Below are positions 61,254-64,000 of a stretch of 64,000 nucleotides of DNA, piece after piece. Each line of letters starts with the position of its first letter. Within the stretch, counting starts at the first letter, position 1. Source of the DNA: Bacteroidales bacterium (GTDB taxonomy: Bacteria > Bacteroidota > Bacteroidia > Bacteroidales > P3); the NCBI GenBank assembly GCA_009783885.1, contig WRCN01000006.1, positions 1 through 64,000 of the forward strand, in the 5' to 3' direction. The notes below the pieces were generated by a model, which did not search any database, was not told the DNA's origin, and saw only the letters and a program-made list of their open reading frames with translations. The position numbers and the translations under genes are program-made.

Positions 61254-64000
61254 ATGAGAAAAATTACGCTTTTATTGGTGTCTTTGCTATTTGCAGGGGC
61301 ACAGATGCTACAAGCGCAACGCACCATTACCGGTACTGTTATCAGCGCCGAAGATCCCCAGGGACTTCCTGGCGTGACTGTACAGGTACAAGGCACAACC
61401 ACAGGAACGGTAACCGACATTATGGGTCGTTATTCTATTAATGTGCCAAGTAATGCAACCACATTGGTGTTTAGCTCTGTGGGTATGGCTACCCAAGAAA
61501 TTCAAATCGGTGCCAGCTCCACTATCGACGTAACGATGGTAAGTACTGCACAAGAATTGGAAGGTGTTATCATTCAAGCCTACGGAACAACTAGAAGAGA
61601 ATCTTTTACAGGTGCTGTAACACAGGTATCAGGTGCTACTTTGGCCGAACGTACACAGTCTAACATCGGAAAAGCTCTTGCAGGTGCGGCTTCGGGTGTG
61701 CAAGTTACATCCGCATCCGGTCAGCCGGGCTCAGAAGCCACGATCCGTATCCGCGGGATAGGATCCATTAATGCTTCTTCAAACCCATTGATTGTTATTG
61801 ATGGCGTCCCTGTTACTTCACCTACATTTACGTTAAGTGCAGTTAATATGGCCGAAGTTGAGGCTTTGACCGTTTTGAAGGACGCTGCTGCTAACGCGAT
61901 GTATGGAGCACGCGGTGCCAATGGTGTGATTCTTATCACAACTAAAAGAGCGCGTGCCGGAAAAACCAGAGTTTCATTCGAAGCCAAATTGGGTATCAAC
62001 CAAAGAGGTGTTCCTGGCTATGATGCAGTAAACGATCCGGGTCGGTATATGGAGCTTTTGTGGCAATCCATCTACAACACTGATTTGGCAGCTCAACAAG
62101 GTAATAACAGAGGGCTTTTTGCAAGTCAGCAATTGCTTAGACGTATCTATAGTTCCAGCCATCTTGCCACACTTAATAACTTGCCGTCTCCTTTCTCTGT
62201 TCCAACCGGCGAATTCATCGTTGATCCGGTTACCGGAAGATTGAATCGCAATGCCAGACTTTTGTATCACGACGATTGGTTTGACGCTGCCTTGCAAAAC
62301 GGCATTCGTCAAGAATACACAGCAACTATAAGCGGAGGAACGGATAAAACCGCAGCATTCCTCAGTATTGGCTATTTGGATGATAATTCCTATACGATTA
62401 ACTCCAACTTTAAACGTTATTCTGCACGCTTGAAAGTGGATCAACAAGTAACCGACTGGCTTAAAGTAGGAATGAACGTATCTTACACCAAACGCTACAA
62501 AAATACCGTGGAGTCGAGTTCTTTGAGTTTATTCCAATTTGCACAACAAATGGCACCTATTTTCCCGGTTTGGAGGAGAAATGCTGATGGAAGCTACGTT
62601 TTAGACGCGAACGGAAAGAAACAATACGATATTGGAGACTTATACGTAACAGGCTCAAATGGAAGAGATTCAGTTGTGGGCAATAGAATATTTCAAGGCG
62701 GATTTAACCCTGTATATTCACAAAGACATGATATTAACAGAGGTAATGAAGACCGTACAACCGGAAGTTTCTATGCCACTATTCCATTCCTTGAGCATTT
62801 TGAGTTTACCGCAAATTTAACGGCTCAATCTTACAGCGATTTTTATATGTGGTTTCAAAATCCGAATGTTGGAAATGGTAGAGGACGTAATGGTTACTCC
62901 GTTGCAGGATCAGACAAAGATTTTAATATCAACACGCAACAATTGTTGAATTGGAATCAGTCGTTTCACGGTATACACAATTTCGAAGGATTGCTCGGAC
63001 ACGAATATTCTAAAAACACGTACATGGTGTTGGAGGCTAATCGAACAAATTTCCTTCTAGTACAACACCCATTTTTAGGTATGGGAGTTGGTGAGGTTGG
63101 TTTGGGTGCACACTATGAAACTAATCTTGCTTATGACTCTTACTTTGCTCGCTTGCAATATAACTACAGCTACAAGTATTATTTGATGGGTTCGTTCCGT
63201 AGAGATGCTTCGTCGCGCTTTCATCCCGATCACCGTTGGGGTAATTTTTGGGCACTTGGCGGTGCTTGGCGTATCGAACAGGAAGATTTTCTTAAAAATG
63301 CATCGTTTGGAAGACATATTGATCTGTTGAAATTCAAAGCCAGTTTTGGTGTTCAAGGTAATGACAATATTGGCTTTTTCAATGTTTATCAAACACAATA
63401 TGGTATAGCTCCTGATGGTGCCGGTGGTGCTAGCTTAATTAAAACTTGGCGTGGGGTTGAGGATTTAACTTGGGAAACCTCCAACAACTTCAATGTCGGT
63501 TTTGATTTTGCACTGTTAAGAAACAGACTTTCCGGTACAATTGAATGGTACAATAAAACAACTAAAGACATGCTTTATCGAAAAGCTTTGCCGCCGTCTG
63601 CGGGAGCTCCGAGTTTTATTTTTGAGAATGCTATTGATATGAGAAACTATGGTTTTGAAATGGAATTAGCTTATAATATCATCCAAACTAAAGATTTGAA
63701 CTGGACTGTTGCCGGAAACATCACTACTGTAAACAATAAATTATTGAAATTACCTCCAGATAAAGCCGAATTTGGTTATCAACAAGCCGGTATGGGCTGG
63801 CTTCGCGAAGGTCATTCTGTTTACGATATAGTAGCCTACGAATTTGCCGGTATTGACCCGCTAACAGGACTTCCACTTTTTTGGGCAGATTATGATGCCA
63901 ATGGCGTGTTAATCGTTGACCCCACACGCGACGTTGCTCATTCGGCAAGAGTTGCCGGTACAGGTGAAGCAAGCCGCCGCTTTTTGGGTAAATCCGGAAT
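61254..64000 (+). CDS. SusC/RagA family TonB-linked outer-membrane protein, partial
   Basis: The gene is open from ATG 61254 to the window edge (915 codons, no stop), so the C-terminus is missing. A signal peptide ends near LQAQ. A carboxypeptidase-regulatory domain follows (about 22-100; RTITGTVISAEDPQGLPGVT), then the TonB-box/plug region with the SusC signature VIIQAYGTTRRESFTGAV, IRIRGIGSINASSNPLIVID and DAAANAMYGARGANGVILIT, then barrel strands. SusC proteins import glycans or peptides with a SusD lipoprotein lid, usually encoded just downstream, beyond this window. The substrate is unknown. This frame is the longest in the region and overlaps no real gene. Confidence 0.93.
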   Translation, partial: MRKITLLLVSLLFAGAQMLQAQRTITGTVISAEDPQGLPGVTVQVQGTTTGTVTDIMGRYSINVPSNATTLVFSSVGMATQEIQIGASSTIDVTMVSTAQELEGVIIQAYGTTRRESFTGAVTQVSGATLAERTQSNIGKALAGAASGVQVTSASGQPGSEATIRIRGIGSINASSNPLIVIDGVPVTSPTFTLSAVNMAEVEALTVLKDAAANAMYGARGANGVILITTKRARAGKTRVSFEAKLGINQRGVPGYDAVNDPGRYMELLWQSIYNTDLAAQQGNNRGLFASQQLLRRIYSSSHLATLNNLPSPFSVPTGEFIVDPVTGRLNRNARLLYHDDWFDAALQNGIRQEYTATISGGTDKTAAFLSIGYLDDNSYTINSNFKRYSARLKVDQQVTDWLKVGMNVSYTKRYKNTVESSSLSLFQFAQQMAPIFPVWRRNADGSYVLDANGKKQYDIGDLYVTGSNGRDSVVGNRIFQGGFNPVYSQRHDINRGNEDRTTGSFYATIPFLEHFEFTANLTAQSYSDFYMWFQNPNVGNGRGRNGYSVAGSDKDFNINTQQLLNWNQSFHGIHNFEGLLGHEYSKNTYMVLEANRTNFLLVQHPFLGMGVGEVGLGAHYETNLAYDSYFARLQYNYSYKYYLMGSFRRDASSRFHPDHRWGNFWALGGAWRIEQEDFLKNASFGRHIDLLKFKASFGVQGNDNIGFFNVYQTQYGIAPDGAGGASLIKTWRGVEDLTWETSNNFNVGFDFALLRNRLSGTIEWYNKTTKDMLYRKALPPSAGAPSFIFENAIDMRNYGFEMELAYNIIQTKDLNWTVAGNITTVNNKLLKLPPDKAEFGYQQAGMGWLREGHSVYDIVAYEFAGIDPLTGLPLFWADYDANGVLIVDPTRDVAHSARVAGTGEASRRFLGKSG

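Overview
The window is a stretch of chromosome from a member of the Bacteroidota, probably an uncultured relative of the Bacteroidales. Four things point there: promoters of the Bacteroidota type (TAnnTTTG at -7 with a weak TTG near -33), A-rich leaders without Shine-Dalgarno sequences, TonB-dependent and SusC-type outer-membrane receptors, and a complete type IX secretion / gliding core (porP-gldK-gldL-gldM-gldN). The DNA is AT-rich and densely coded. I see no rRNA, tRNA, CRISPR array, prophage or intact insertion sequence, and no gene-free stretch longer than about 300 bases.

Layout. 0.2-3.3 kb (minus): SprT-like protein, small lipoprotein, dxr and an M23 peptidase-like protein, divergent from a long-chain acyl-CoA synthetase (3.4-5.2 kb). 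5.2-8.1 kb (minus): a TonB-dependent receptor with its carboxypeptidase-regulatory-domain partner. 8.3-14.8 kb (minus): rpmB, then the operon tpiA-prmA-giant secreted protein of unknown function. 15.0-19.6 kb (plus): corA, a barrel-like protein, a histidine-rich protein and a probable metal TonB receptor. 19.6-29.0 kb: ansA, tatD, rsmE, pyrG, ettA, a DUF456 protein, nspC, an IPExxxVDY-family protein and galE. 29.1-36.2 kb (plus): mutS2, sufB, free-methionine-sulfoxide reductase, a Gfo/Idh/MocA oxidoreductase and a polyprenyl glycosylphosphotransferase. 36.2-44.0 kb: dnaJ, grpE, an Ig-domain lipoprotein, dus and mfd. 44.2-53 kb: a DUF3109 protein, a biotin-dependent carboxyltransferase with its biotin carrier, radC, prs, a GH3 protein, an LptF/LptG-type permease and ahcY. 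53.1-58.9 kb: the type IX secretion operon. 59.0-61.1 kb: recG, interrupted by an in-frame TAG. 61.25 kb to the edge: a SusC/RagA receptor that runs off the window.

Most genes are housekeeping (isoprenoid, nucleotide, polyamine and SAM-cycle metabolism, repair, chaperones) together with envelope biogenesis. The unusual layer is a dense population of short GC-rich palindromic repeats. At least six copies belong to a GTCATTCCGAG / CGAGGAATC family and about ten to a GTAGGGGCG / CGCCCCTAC family, alongside smaller AT-rich or GAGGTGCGAG types. They lie in many intergenic gaps. In four places they have entered genes: in-frame inserts in mutS2 and recG, and repeat-encoded ends of galE and mfd. Other points of interest are a CTP synthase with Ser at the glutaminase nucleophile position, an M23 protein lacking one catalytic His, several apparently leaderless genes, and a long structured leader before corA.
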